The translations under genes and the position numbers were made by a program. A DNA stretch of 64,000 bases from CBDBBY01 sp965205055 (lineage in GTDB: Bacteria > Pseudomonadota > Alphaproteobacteria > Rhodobacterales > Rhodobacteraceae), in contig OZ242030.1 of the NCBI GenBank assembly GCA_965205055.1, positions 2,666,001-2,730,000 on the forward strand, read 5' to 3'. Under the pieces are notes generated by a model. That model searched no databases. It saw nothing but the letters and a program-made list of their open reading frames with translations, and had not been told where the DNA came from. Position 1 is the stretch's first letter, and every line of letters starts with the position of its first letter. Positions 17,350 to 25,376 of the stretch are shown here, piece after piece.

Positions 17350-18244
17350 CGCCGTCATGACGGTCACGGGAGCCGCTGCCGCGAGAGCGGCGGTCCCGGT
17401 GGCTGTCGTGACCGCCGCGATCATCGCGGTTTGGTACGTGTTCAGCGTTGCGCTCAATTCCGCCTGGACGCTGGACAAGGCGCAACGGGCCGGAGAGGAA
17501 CCGTCTTTCCAGGAAATCGTCTCCGACACGATGTCCCAGGATTTGCCCATTCTGCCCGCCCCGCACCAGATCATTTCGGAACTTTGGGATTCGACGGCGA
17601 ACAAGAAGATCACGTCCAAGCGGAGCCTTGTTTATCACGGGTGGGTCACGCTTTCGGCGACCGTCGTCGGGTTTGCCATAGGAACGGCGCTGGGGATTCT
17701 TATTGCCGTCGGGATCGTGCATGACCGCGCGATGAATTTGGGCGTCATGCCGTGGGCCATTGCAAGCCAAGCCATTCCCATTCTTGCTTTGGCGCCGATG
17801 ATCATCGTCGTATTGCACTCGATAGGTTTGACCGGACTGCTGCCCAAGGCGCTGATTTCGGCGTATCTGAGCTTCTTTCCGGCCGTCGTGGGCATGGTCG
17901 CCGGATTCCGAAGTCCGGATCCGATTCAGATCGACTTGCTCAGAACCTACAATGCCAGCCGCCGGCAGACCTTCCTGAGGCTCAGGCTCCCTGCCTCGAT
18001 GCCGTATCTGTTCACGTCCCTCAAGGTCGGCATAGCCGCGTCATTGGTAGGCGCAATCGTCGGGGAACTGCCGACCGGCGCTGTAGCGGGACTCGGGGCG
18101 CGGCTGCTCACAGGAACCTATTACGGGCAGACGATACAGATCTGGGCCGCGCTGATCGGCACGGCAATCCTTGCCGCATTTCTGGTGGGCCTGATCGGAG
18201 CCGCGCAATCGCTGACGCTCAGGCGGATGGGATTCTCAAGATGA
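17342..18244 (+). CDS. ABC transporter permease 1 of the pyrimidine-cluster importer
   Basis: A 300-residue BPD_transp_1-type permease. An N-terminal membrane segment is followed by a roughly 60-residue extracytoplasmic insertion and then the transport core. The EAA-like coupling segment is RTYNASRRQTFLRLRLPASMPYLF, where the ATPase docks. It resembles permeases of NMT1/ThiY-dependent importers. Its start overlaps the ATPase gene, and its stop overlaps the next permease start (ATGA), so translational coupling is likely. It probably pairs with permease 2 as a heterodimer. Confidence 0.83.
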   Translation: MSDAVMTVTGAAAARAAVPVAVVTAAIIAVWYVFSVALNSAWTLDKAQRAGEEPSFQEIVSDTMSQDLPILPAPHQIISELWDSTANKKITSKRSLVYHGWVTLSATVVGFAIGTALGILIAVGIVHDRAMNLGVMPWAIASQAIPILALAPMIIVVLHSIGLTGLLPKALISAYLSFFPAVVGMVAGFRSPDPIQIDLLRTYNASRRQTFLRLRLPASMPYLFTSLKVGIAASLVGAIVGELPTGAVAGLGARLLTGTYYGQTIQIWAALIGTAILAAFLVGLIGAAQSLTLRRMGFSR

Positions 18245-19080
18245 TTCTCGTCCTGGCCGGTTTGGCATTCTGGTGCGCGGCATGGCGTTTGAACGTCTTG
18301 ATCGCAAGGCGGCCCGCGACGCCGCTCACGCGAATCGCCGTCCCTGCCATATTCGGCATAACGTTGCTGATCGTCTGGGAACTTCTGGTGCGCGGTCTGA
18401 ACGTGCCCGGCGTGATCTTGCCAGCGCCGACAAGCATCGCCGCGCGATTCGCGGACAGCGCCGACATTCTTTGGATTGACTTCATCCAAACTTTCGTGAA
18501 GGGCGCGCTTTCGGGATACGCCATCGGATGCGGGGCTGCCTTCGCCGTCGCGATTCTGGTCGACCGTTCTCCTTTCCTGCAAAGGGGACTGCTTCCCGTG
18601 GGCAACTTCGTCGCCGCTCTGCCGATCGTCGGAACGGCGCCGATATTCGTCATGTGGTTCGGATTCGGTTGGCAATCGAAGGCGGCGGTCGTGGTCGCAA
18701 TGGTGTTTTTCCCGACTCTGGTGAACATGGTGCAGGGATTGAAATCCTCGGAACCCATGCACCGGGAGCTCCTGAAGACCTACAACGCGACCTATTGGCA
18801 GTCGCTGCTCAAATTGCGGCTTCCGGCCGCAATGCCCTTTGCGTTCAATGGCTTGAAGATCTCGACGACTCTTGCTCTGATTGGCGCAATCGTGGCCGAA
18901 TTCTTCGGATCGCCGATCATGGGGATGGGATTCCGCATTTCCACGGAGGTCGGACGGCTGGCTCTCGACGTCGTTTGGGCGGAAATCGCGGTGGCGGCGC
19001 TGGCCGGCTCTCTTTTCTATGGACTTGTGGCTTTTGCGGGGATACAGGTCAATTTTTGGCACCCTGCCGTTAGGAGCTGA
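18241..19080 (+). CDS. ABC transporter permease 2 of the pyrimidine-cluster importer
   Basis: A 279-residue permease with about six membrane spans and an EAA-like coupling loop (KTYNATYWQSLLKLRLPAAMP) closely parallel to that of permease 1. The ATG at 18241 forms an ATGA overlap with the previous stop, which fixes this start. Two paralogous permeases with one ATPase and one NMT1-type receptor is a common layout for pyrimidine or pyrimidine-like importers. The substrate is inferred only from the company it keeps: uracil, thymine or a hydropyrimidine are plausible. Confidence 0.83.
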   Translation: MILVLAGLAFWCAAWRLNVLIARRPATPLTRIAVPAIFGITLLIVWELLVRGLNVPGVILPAPTSIAARFADSADILWIDFIQTFVKGALSGYAIGCGAAFAVAILVDRSPFLQRGLLPVGNFVAALPIVGTAPIFVMWFGFGWQSKAAVVVAMVFFPTLVNMVQGLKSSEPMHRELLKTYNATYWQSLLKLRLPAAMPFAFNGLKISTTLALIGAIVAEFFGSPIMGMGFRISTEVGRLALDVVWAEIAVAALAGSLFYGLVAFAGIQVNFWHPAVRS

Positions 19081-19114
19081 GGTGCCGCATAATCAATAGA
19101 TCAGGAGAACCAGC

Positions 19115-20101
19115 ATGAACAGATTTACATTGGCGATAGCAAGCGCGGGGCTCGCGTTAGCCGGGGGAGTCGCAGTGGCGGCGGACAGCGTGACGCTGCA
19201 GCTCAAGTGGGTGACCCAAGGCCAATTCGCCGGATACTATGTCGCGAAAGACAAAGGTTTCTATGCCGAAGAAGATCTGGATGTGGAAATCAACCCCGGC
19301 GGTCCGGACATCGCTCCGCCGCAGGTCATCGCCGGCGGAGGAGCGGATGTGTTTGTTGATTGGATGCCCTCTGCGCTCGCGAGCCGGGAGCGCGGACTCC
19401 CCATCGTCAATATTGCGCAGCCATTCAAGTCTTCCGGGTTGTTGCTCGTTTGCCTAAAGGAATCCGGGATCACATCCCCTGAGGATTTCAGAGGCCGCAC
19501 GCTCGGCGTTTGGTACGGCGGCAATGAATATCCTTTACTCAGCTGGATGAGCCAGCTCGGGATTCCGACGGACGGCAGCGACAACGGGGTGACGATGCTC
19601 AAGCAGGCCTTCAATGTCTCGCCCCTCCTTCAAAGGCAGGCGGATTGCATTTCCACGATGACTTACAACGAGTATTGGCAATTGATCGACGCCGGGCTCA
19701 CGCCCGACGATCTCGTCGTTTTCAAGTATGAGGATCAGGGAGTCGCAACGCTGGAGGATGGCCTCTATGTGCTGGAGGACCGACTAAACGATCCCGCGTT
19801 CGTCGACAAAATGGTGCGTTTCGTGCGCGCGTCCATGCGCGGCTGGAAATACGCTGAGGAAAACCCGGACGAGGCCGCCGACATCGTTCTTGACAACGAT
19901 GCGACGGGCGCGCAGACCGAGAAGCATCAGCGGCGCATGATGGGCGAGATCGCGAAATTGACCGCCGGATCCAACGGATCATTGGATCCTGCGGATTACG
20001 AGCGGACAGTCGACACTCTTCTCGCATCCGGATCGGATCCAGTCATTACCAAAAGGCCAGAGGGAGCTTGGACGCACCTCATCACCGACCAGGCGCTGTA
20101 G
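19115..20101 (+). CDS. NMT1/THI5-like periplasmic substrate-binding protein
   Basis: A 328-residue receptor with a Sec signal (residues 1-24, ending AGGVAVAADS). The mature start VTLQLKWVTQGQFAGYYVAKDKGFY is the signature of NMT1/ThiY-like binding proteins. Residues GGGADVFVDWMPSAL and GVWYGGNEYPLL line the expected cleft. ThiY members bind a pyrimidine thiamine precursor, so a pyrimidine-type ligand fits both family and context. It is the last gene of the operon and is followed by a 10-bp perfect hairpin. The AGGAG site 9 bases upstream supports the ATG. Confidence 0.87.
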   Translation: MNRFTLAIASAGLALAGGVAVAADSVTLQLKWVTQGQFAGYYVAKDKGFYAEEDLDVEINPGGPDIAPPQVIAGGGADVFVDWMPSALASRERGLPIVNIAQPFKSSGLLLVCLKESGITSPEDFRGRTLGVWYGGNEYPLLSWMSQLGIPTDGSDNGVTMLKQAFNVSPLLQRQADCISTMTYNEYWQLIDAGLTPDDLVVFKYEDQGVATLEDGLYVLEDRLNDPAFVDKMVRFVRASMRGWKYAEENPDEAADIVLDNDATGAQTEKHQRRMMGEIAKLTAGSNGSLDPADYERTVDTLLASGSDPVITKRPEGAWTHLITDQAL

Positions 20102-20114
20102 CCGTGTCCCGGAC

Positions 20115-20144
20115 TTGATGGCCGATTGATCAACCGGCCATCAA
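20115..20144. terminator. hairpin terminator between the pyrimidine importer and truA
   Basis: A perfect 10-bp stem (TTGATGGCCG at 20115-20124 and its complement at 20135-20144) with a 10-base loop lies 14 bases after the receptor stop. The U-run is weak, so it may work with the second hairpin just downstream. It separates two convergent transcription units. Confidence 0.55.
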
Positions 20145-20162
20145 CGCTTTGAACCGAACAAC

Positions 20163-20185
20163 GCGCGCGCCGCAACGGCGCGCGC
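20163..20185. terminator. second GC-rich hairpin in the convergent gap before truA
   Basis: GCGCGCGCCG (20163-20172), loop CAA, CGGCGCGCGC (20176-20185) form a perfect 10-bp stem. It follows the first hairpin by 18 bases and lies 44 bases beyond the truA stop. No U-tract follows on either strand. It may block read-through or stabilise the convergent 3' ends. Confidence 0.4.
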
Positions 20186-20228
20186 AGTTCGTTCCGGTTC
20201 GCCGTCGGCCTCGCCGGGCAGAGGGCGA

Positions 20229-20999
20229 TCAATCGGCGAACGGATCCGGGTCGTAACGGACTCCTGCAAGATAAAGCCCGTGCGCAGGGGCAACCGGCCC
20301 GCATCTGGATCTGTCGCGTGATTCCAGCGCCGCCAAGACATCGTTCGGCGTCCACGCCCCCGCTCCTACCCGCTCGAGCGTACCGACAAAACTCCGCACC
20401 TGACGGTGAAGGAAACTGCGCGCCCGGAATTCGAAACGATATTCCGTTCCGTCTGGGATGCGCTTCTGTTCAATATTGACGACGCCAAGCGTTTTTACCG
20501 GGGATTCGGCCTGACAATGGGCGGACCGAAATGTCGTAAAATCGTGCCGACCGATCAAATGCCGCGCGCCGTCCCGCATCGCCGCGACATCAAGCTCGTA
20601 CCTCCGGTGCCACACCAAGCCTCTCGCAAGAGCCACCGGAGCACGGCGCGAAACAATGCGATACAGATAATGCCGCTCCGCCGCCGAGAATCGCGCGCTG
20701 AATTCGCCGCCGACCAAGGCGATCCGCAGCACTGAAACCGGCTTCGGCCACAGTTTGGAGTTCAAGGCTTCCCGCAACTTTTTCGGAGACCAGTACGAAC
20801 GCAGTTCGCAGTGAGCGACCTGGCCGAGCGCGTGCACGCCGGAATCGGTTCGACCCGCCGCCACGACGGGCGGCGCTTCCGGCTCAAGCCCGCCCAATGC
20901 GTCTTCGACGGCCTGCTGAACCGAGAGACCATTCTTCTGTCTTTGCCACCCGACAAACTGGCGGCCGTCATATTCGATTTTAAGCGCGTAGCGATTCAT
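20229..20999 (-). CDS. truA: tRNA pseudouridine(38-40) synthase
   Basis: A 256-residue TruA. The N-terminal IEYDGRQFVGWQRQ and the catalytic aspartate in AAGRTDSGVHALGQ are present, followed by FSARFSAAERHYLYRI and SFLHRQVRSFVG. It modifies U38-U40 in the anticodon arm of many tRNAs. The start is ATG 20999 (MNRYALKIEYDG), matching family N termini; the frame is open further upstream but without similarity. It is divergent from ileS and convergent with the importer operon. Confidence 0.95.
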   Translation of the reverse strand: MNRYALKIEYDGRQFVGWQRQKNGLSVQQAVEDALGGLEPEAPPVVAAGRTDSGVHALGQVAHCELRSYWSPKKLREALNSKLWPKPVSVLRIALVGGEFSARFSAAERHYLYRIVSRRAPVALARGLVWHRRYELDVAAMRDGARHLIGRHDFTTFRSAHCQAESPVKTLGVVNIEQKRIPDGTEYRFEFRARSFLHRQVRSFVGTLERVGAGAWTPNDVLAALESRDRSRCGPVAPAHGLYLAGVRYDPDPFAD

Positions 21000-21150
21000 G
21001 AGTAAACGAATCCAAAGATGCAAATTTCCGACATTCGCGGGATTTGCCGACAATGCGATCAGACGGAATAAGCCAATGCGGTTGCAAAGCGTCAATCCGC
21101 AACTGTAATTGGTGTGTCTGCAATTCGACAAGATCCACGGAAAGACGCCG

Positions 21151-24075
21151 ATGAGCGCCGAAAATAGAGATTACAGAAGCACTCTCCAACTCCCTAAAAC
21201 CGATTTCCCGATGCGGGCGGGCCTTCCGAAGCGGGAACCCGGCTGGCTCGAAAGGTGGGAACGGATCGGCGTCTACGACCGGCTGCGCGAAAAGCAAGGC
21301 CGTCCGCCCTTCATTCTGCATGACGGGCCGCCTTACGCCAACGGACATCTTCACATCGGGCATGCGTTGAACAAAATTCTCAAGGACATGGTCGTCCGGT
21401 CCCAGCAGATGATGGGCAAAGACTCCCGCTACGTGCCGGGATGGGACTGCCACGGACTCCCGATCGAGTGGAAGATCGAGGAGCGTTATAGAGAACGAGG
21501 CACCAAAAAGGACGAAGTCCCGATAGTCGAACTGCGGCAGGAATGCCGGAGTTTCGCCGAGCATTGGATTGAAATTCAAAGGGAGGAGTTCAAGCGACTC
21601 GGCGTCATCGGGAAGTGGGAAGATCCGTACCTTACCATGGATTACCACGCCGAAGCGGTCATCGCTGCGGAATTCATGAAATTCCTGATGAACGGAACTT
21701 TGTACCAAGGCTCCAAGCCCGTTATGTGGTCGACAGTGGAAAAGACCGCGCTTGCAGAGGCTGAAGTCGAATACCACGATCACAAGAGCAATGCGATCTG
21801 GGTGAAGTTCCCCGTGGACCATGCGGCATCCGAGGTCGACTCGAAAATCTTGCCTGAAGGCGCGTCAATATTGATCTGGACGACCACGCCGTGGACGATT
21901 CCGTCCAACCGCGCGCTTTGCTTCAATCCCGCCATCGAATACGGGCTCTATGAGGTCGTCGATGCGCCAGAGGGCAACTGGTCCCGGAAAGGCGATTTGC
22001 TCGCTATCGCCGACAAACTCGCCGAAGAGACGATGTCCGCTGCAAGGGTGACGGGCTACAGGCGCATCCGCGGCATCTCCGCGGATGCGATCAAGATGGT
22101 TTCCTGCGCCCATCCTTTCCGCGGCTTGGTCGATGCGAAGGCCAAGGAGATCAACAGGTGGGATTTCCGGGTTCCGCTGATTTCGGCCGAGCACGTGACC
22201 GAAGACGCGGGAACCGGGTTCGTGCACACCGCTCCGTCGCACGGCGAGGACGACTACTTTATCGGCATCAAGCACGGGCTGCAGATTACCCACAACGTCC
22301 TCGAGGACGGCCGCTATCGGGACGATCTCCCGTTTTTCGGAGGCTTGGACATCTTCACAGAGCGAGGCAAAGAGGGAAAGGCCAATTCGGCCGTCGTCGA
22401 GAAATTAATCGAATGCGGAATGCTGACCGCGCGCTCCTATCTGACGCATGCCTATCCGCATAGCTGGCGGTCCAAAGCGCCATTGATATTCCGCAATACG
22501 CAGCAGTGGTTCGTGTCGATAGACAAGGATGTCGAAGACGGGATGGACGGCCTGGGCAAGTCGGTCCGCGAGCGCGCCTTGACCGCTATAGACAAGCACG
22601 TCGAATGGACTCCGCCGACTGGTCGAAACCGTCTGCATTCCATGATTTCGGACAGGCCGGACTGGGTGCTTTCCCGGCAGCGGGCATGGGGCGTTCCGCT
22701 CACATGCTTCGTCAAGAAGGACGCTGAACCCGGCGACGCCGATTTTTTGCTCCGTGATCCGGCCGTCAACAAGCGAATCATCGACGTATTTGAAAAGGAG
22801 GGCGCCGACGCTTGGTACATGCCCGGCGCAAAGGCTCGATTCCTTGGCGAAAACTACGACCCTGAGCAATACGAGCAAATATTCGATATCCTGGATGTTT
22901 GGTTCGACTCGGGCTCGACGCATGCATTCGTGCTTCGGGACAGGTCGGACGGTTCCCCAGACGGCGTGGCGGATCTTTATCTTGAAGGCACCGACCAGCA
23001 TCGCGGCTGGTTTCATTCGTCAATCCTGCAGGCGTGCGGAACCCGGGGCGGCGCGCCCTATCGAGGCGTCCTGACGCACGGCTTCACGCTCGACGAAAAG
23101 GGCATGAAGATGGCGAAATCTCTCGGCAATACCGTCGCTCCGGATGAAGTCGTGAAGATGTACGGCGCAGACATTCTGCGGCTGTGGGTCGCACAGGCGG
23201 ATTATACGTCTGACCTGCGGATAGGGCCGGAAATCCTGAAGAATGTCTCCGACAGCTACCGACGCCTTCGGAACACATTTCGCTTTTTGCTCGGCAATCT
23301 CGCGGGCTTCAACGAATCCGACTCCGTCAAGCTGCAGGAAATGCCGGAACTGGAGCGCTGGGTCCTGCATAAAGTGGCCGTTCTCGACCGCAGGGTCAGA
23401 GCTGGATACAGCCGATACGATTTCCAAGGGGTCTTTCAGGAAATATTCAATTTCGCCACTGCGGATCTATCGGCGTTCTATTTCGATATCAGGAAAGACG
23501 CGCTTTACTGCGACTCTCCGGATGGAGAGGTGCGCCGGGCAACTCTGTCCGTTCTGGACATCCTCTTTCACCGGCTTGCGACATGGCTTGCCCCGATCCT
23601 GACATTCACCATGGAGGAGGTTTGGCTGAACCGTTTTCCGGGAGATTCGAGTTCAGTTCATCTTTTGGATATCCCGCCGTCTCCGGAGGAATGGATTGAC
23701 GAACAGCTTGCCGACAAATGGCGCACGGTCAGGCGCGTCCGGAGAGTGGTGACGTCGGCTTTGGAAATTCAGCGCCAGGACAAGGTCATCGGAGCCAGCC
23801 TTGAAGCGGCGCCAGTCGTGCATATCGAAGATTCGGATGATCTTGCAGTTTTGCGCTTGGTGCGGTTCAACGACGTCTGCATCACATCTTCAATTTCGCT
23901 TGCGGATGATCCGGCTCCGACGGAAGCCTTCAGGCTGCCGGAAGTCGCAGGAGTGAGCGTGGTCTTTGAAAAGGCCGAAGGCGAAAAATGCAACCGATGC
24001 TGGAAAATCCTTCCGGAAGTCGGGCAACTGGCCATTCCCGACATTTGCTCGCGTTGCGCCGACGCATTGAATTGA
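21151..24075 (+). CDS. ileS: isoleucine-tRNA ligase
   Basis: A 974-residue class I synthetase. HIGH is at residues 68-71 (ANGHLHIGHAL), and the KMSKS loop appears as KMAKS at residues 653-657. A WDCHGLPIEWKIE segment and the editing domain lie between them. The C terminus carries the zinc ribbon CNRCWK...CSRC. It charges tRNA-Ile and edits valine. Ala in place of Ser in the KMSKS motif is a known variant in this group. The neighbours are truA and ychF. Confidence 0.97.
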   Translation: MSAENRDYRSTLQLPKTDFPMRAGLPKREPGWLERWERIGVYDRLREKQGRPPFILHDGPPYANGHLHIGHALNKILKDMVVRSQQMMGKDSRYVPGWDCHGLPIEWKIEERYRERGTKKDEVPIVELRQECRSFAEHWIEIQREEFKRLGVIGKWEDPYLTMDYHAEAVIAAEFMKFLMNGTLYQGSKPVMWSTVEKTALAEAEVEYHDHKSNAIWVKFPVDHAASEVDSKILPEGASILIWTTTPWTIPSNRALCFNPAIEYGLYEVVDAPEGNWSRKGDLLAIADKLAEETMSAARVTGYRRIRGISADAIKMVSCAHPFRGLVDAKAKEINRWDFRVPLISAEHVTEDAGTGFVHTAPSHGEDDYFIGIKHGLQITHNVLEDGRYRDDLPFFGGLDIFTERGKEGKANSAVVEKLIECGMLTARSYLTHAYPHSWRSKAPLIFRNTQQWFVSIDKDVEDGMDGLGKSVRERALTAIDKHVEWTPPTGRNRLHSMISDRPDWVLSRQRAWGVPLTCFVKKDAEPGDADFLLRDPAVNKRIIDVFEKEGADAWYMPGAKARFLGENYDPEQYEQIFDILDVWFDSGSTHAFVLRDRSDGSPDGVADLYLEGTDQHRGWFHSSILQACGTRGGAPYRGVLTHGFTLDEKGMKMAKSLGNTVAPDEVVKMYGADILRLWVAQADYTSDLRIGPEILKNVSDSYRRLRNTFRFLLGNLAGFNESDSVKLQEMPELERWVLHKVAVLDRRVRAGYSRYDFQGVFQEIFNFATADLSAFYFDIRKDALYCDSPDGEVRRATLSVLDILFHRLATWLAPILTFTMEEVWLNRFPGDSSSVHLLDIPPSPEEWIDEQLADKWRTVRRVRRVVTSALEIQRQDKVIGASLEAAPVVHIEDSDDLAVLRLVRFNDVCITSSISLADDPAPTEAFRLPEVAGVSVVFEKAEGEKCNRCWKILPEVGQLAIPDICSRCADALN

Positions 24076-24162
24076 AATATCGGCCCGTCGAAAATCCTTC
24101 GTCGAAGGAGCGGCACAAAAATTTCGCTCGGAATGGAGACGCAGGAATTTGATCTGCGATCA

Positions 24163-25260
24163 TCAGACGTTGAACAATATTCGCAGGACGTCTCCATCCT
24201 GAACCACATAGCCTTTGCCCTCCGATCGAACCTTTCCATTTTCTTTTGCGCGTTTCTCTCCGCCGAATTCCACGAAGTCGCTGTAGCTGATCGTTTCAGC
24301 TCTGATGAAGCCTCGCTGGAAATCGGTATGCACGACTCCGGCTGCGTCTTGCGCCTGCGTGCCGTTCGGAATCGTCCAAGCTCTGGACTCTTTCGGGCCT
24401 GACGTGAAGAAGGTTCTTAATCCGAGCAGCTCGTAGCCGTGTTGAATCAAGCGTTCCAAGCCCGATTGTTCGCACCCGATTTCCTGCAAGTATTCAGTTG
24501 CTTCATTTTTCTCAAGCCGAGCAATTTCTTCTTCGATGGCGGCTGAGATAACTACGTGCGCCGCCTCATTTTTTCGGGCGAAATCCTTTACGGCTTCGGA
24601 ATGCGCGTTCCCGGCCGATGCCGACGCCTCCTCCACATTGCTTACGTAAAGCACAGGCTTCGCGGTAATCAGTTGAATGCCTTTCCAAGCTTCCCTTTCG
24701 TTCTCTCCAATATCTGTCAGGCGCGCCGGAAGACCGTTATCGAGCGACTTGAAGGCGCGCCTGAGCAGGTCGTCCATCAAGGCCGACTCGCGGTCGCCGC
24801 CTCTGACTTTGCGAGCGAGCCGTTCAATGCGCCTTTCAATGGATTCTAGGTCGGCGAGCATGAGTTCCGTTTCAATGATCCCGATATCCCCTGCCGGGTC
24901 GATTTCCCCTTGCACATGAACGACGTCATCATCTTCAAAGCATCGCACCACGTGCGCGATTGCGTCGACCTCGCGTATGCTCGCCAAAAACTGGTTCCCC
25001 AGTCCGTCCCCTTGGGAAGCGCCCTCGACCAATCCGGCAATGTCTACGAAAGTCATTGTGGCCGGCACCGTCTTTTGCGACCGGGAAATAGCAGCAATAT
25101 CCTCCAGCCGTTGGTCAGGAACGGCGACTTCGCCAGTATTTGGCTCAATTGTGCAAAAAGGATAATTTGCCGCTTGAGCCGAAGCGGTTCTGGTAAGCGC
25201 GTTGAATAACGTCGATTTACCCACATTGGGCAATCCAACGATGCCGGTTTTGAAGCCCAT
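24163..25260 (-). CDS. ychF: redox-regulated ATPase YchF (Obg-related)
   Basis: A 365-residue P-loop protein. G1 is GLPNVGKSTLFNALT, followed by NYPFCTIEPN and the YchF-specific TFVDIAGLVEGASQGDGLGNQFL, and it ends with the TGS-like domain (RAWTIPNGTQAQDAAGVVHTDFQRGFIRAE). YchF binds ATP rather than GTP and associates with ribosomes. In many alphaproteobacteria it follows rplY and pth. Here those two genes lie 21 kb away in the opposite orientation, which supports the rearrangement discussed in the findings. Confidence 0.96.
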   Translation of the reverse strand: MGFKTGIVGLPNVGKSTLFNALTRTASAQAANYPFCTIEPNTGEVAVPDQRLEDIAAISRSQKTVPATMTFVDIAGLVEGASQGDGLGNQFLASIREVDAIAHVVRCFEDDDVVHVQGEIDPAGDIGIIETELMLADLESIERRIERLARKVRGGDRESALMDDLLRRAFKSLDNGLPARLTDIGENEREAWKGIQLITAKPVLYVSNVEEASASAGNAHSEAVKDFARKNEAAHVVISAAIEEEIARLEKNEATEYLQEIGCEQSGLERLIQHGYELLGLRTFFTSGPKESRAWTIPNGTQAQDAAGVVHTDFQRGFIRAETISYSDFVEFGGEKRAKENGKVRSEGKGYVVQDGDVLRILFNV

Positions 25261-25376
25261 TGTTTCAGTGCATTCTCTATTTTATGCAAGTTCTTAGCCA
25301 ACTGGACGCTTATTGCTCACAGCACTAAATAATCCGTTCAGCACATTCCAACGCAAATCTATGGCACAAAATTGAT

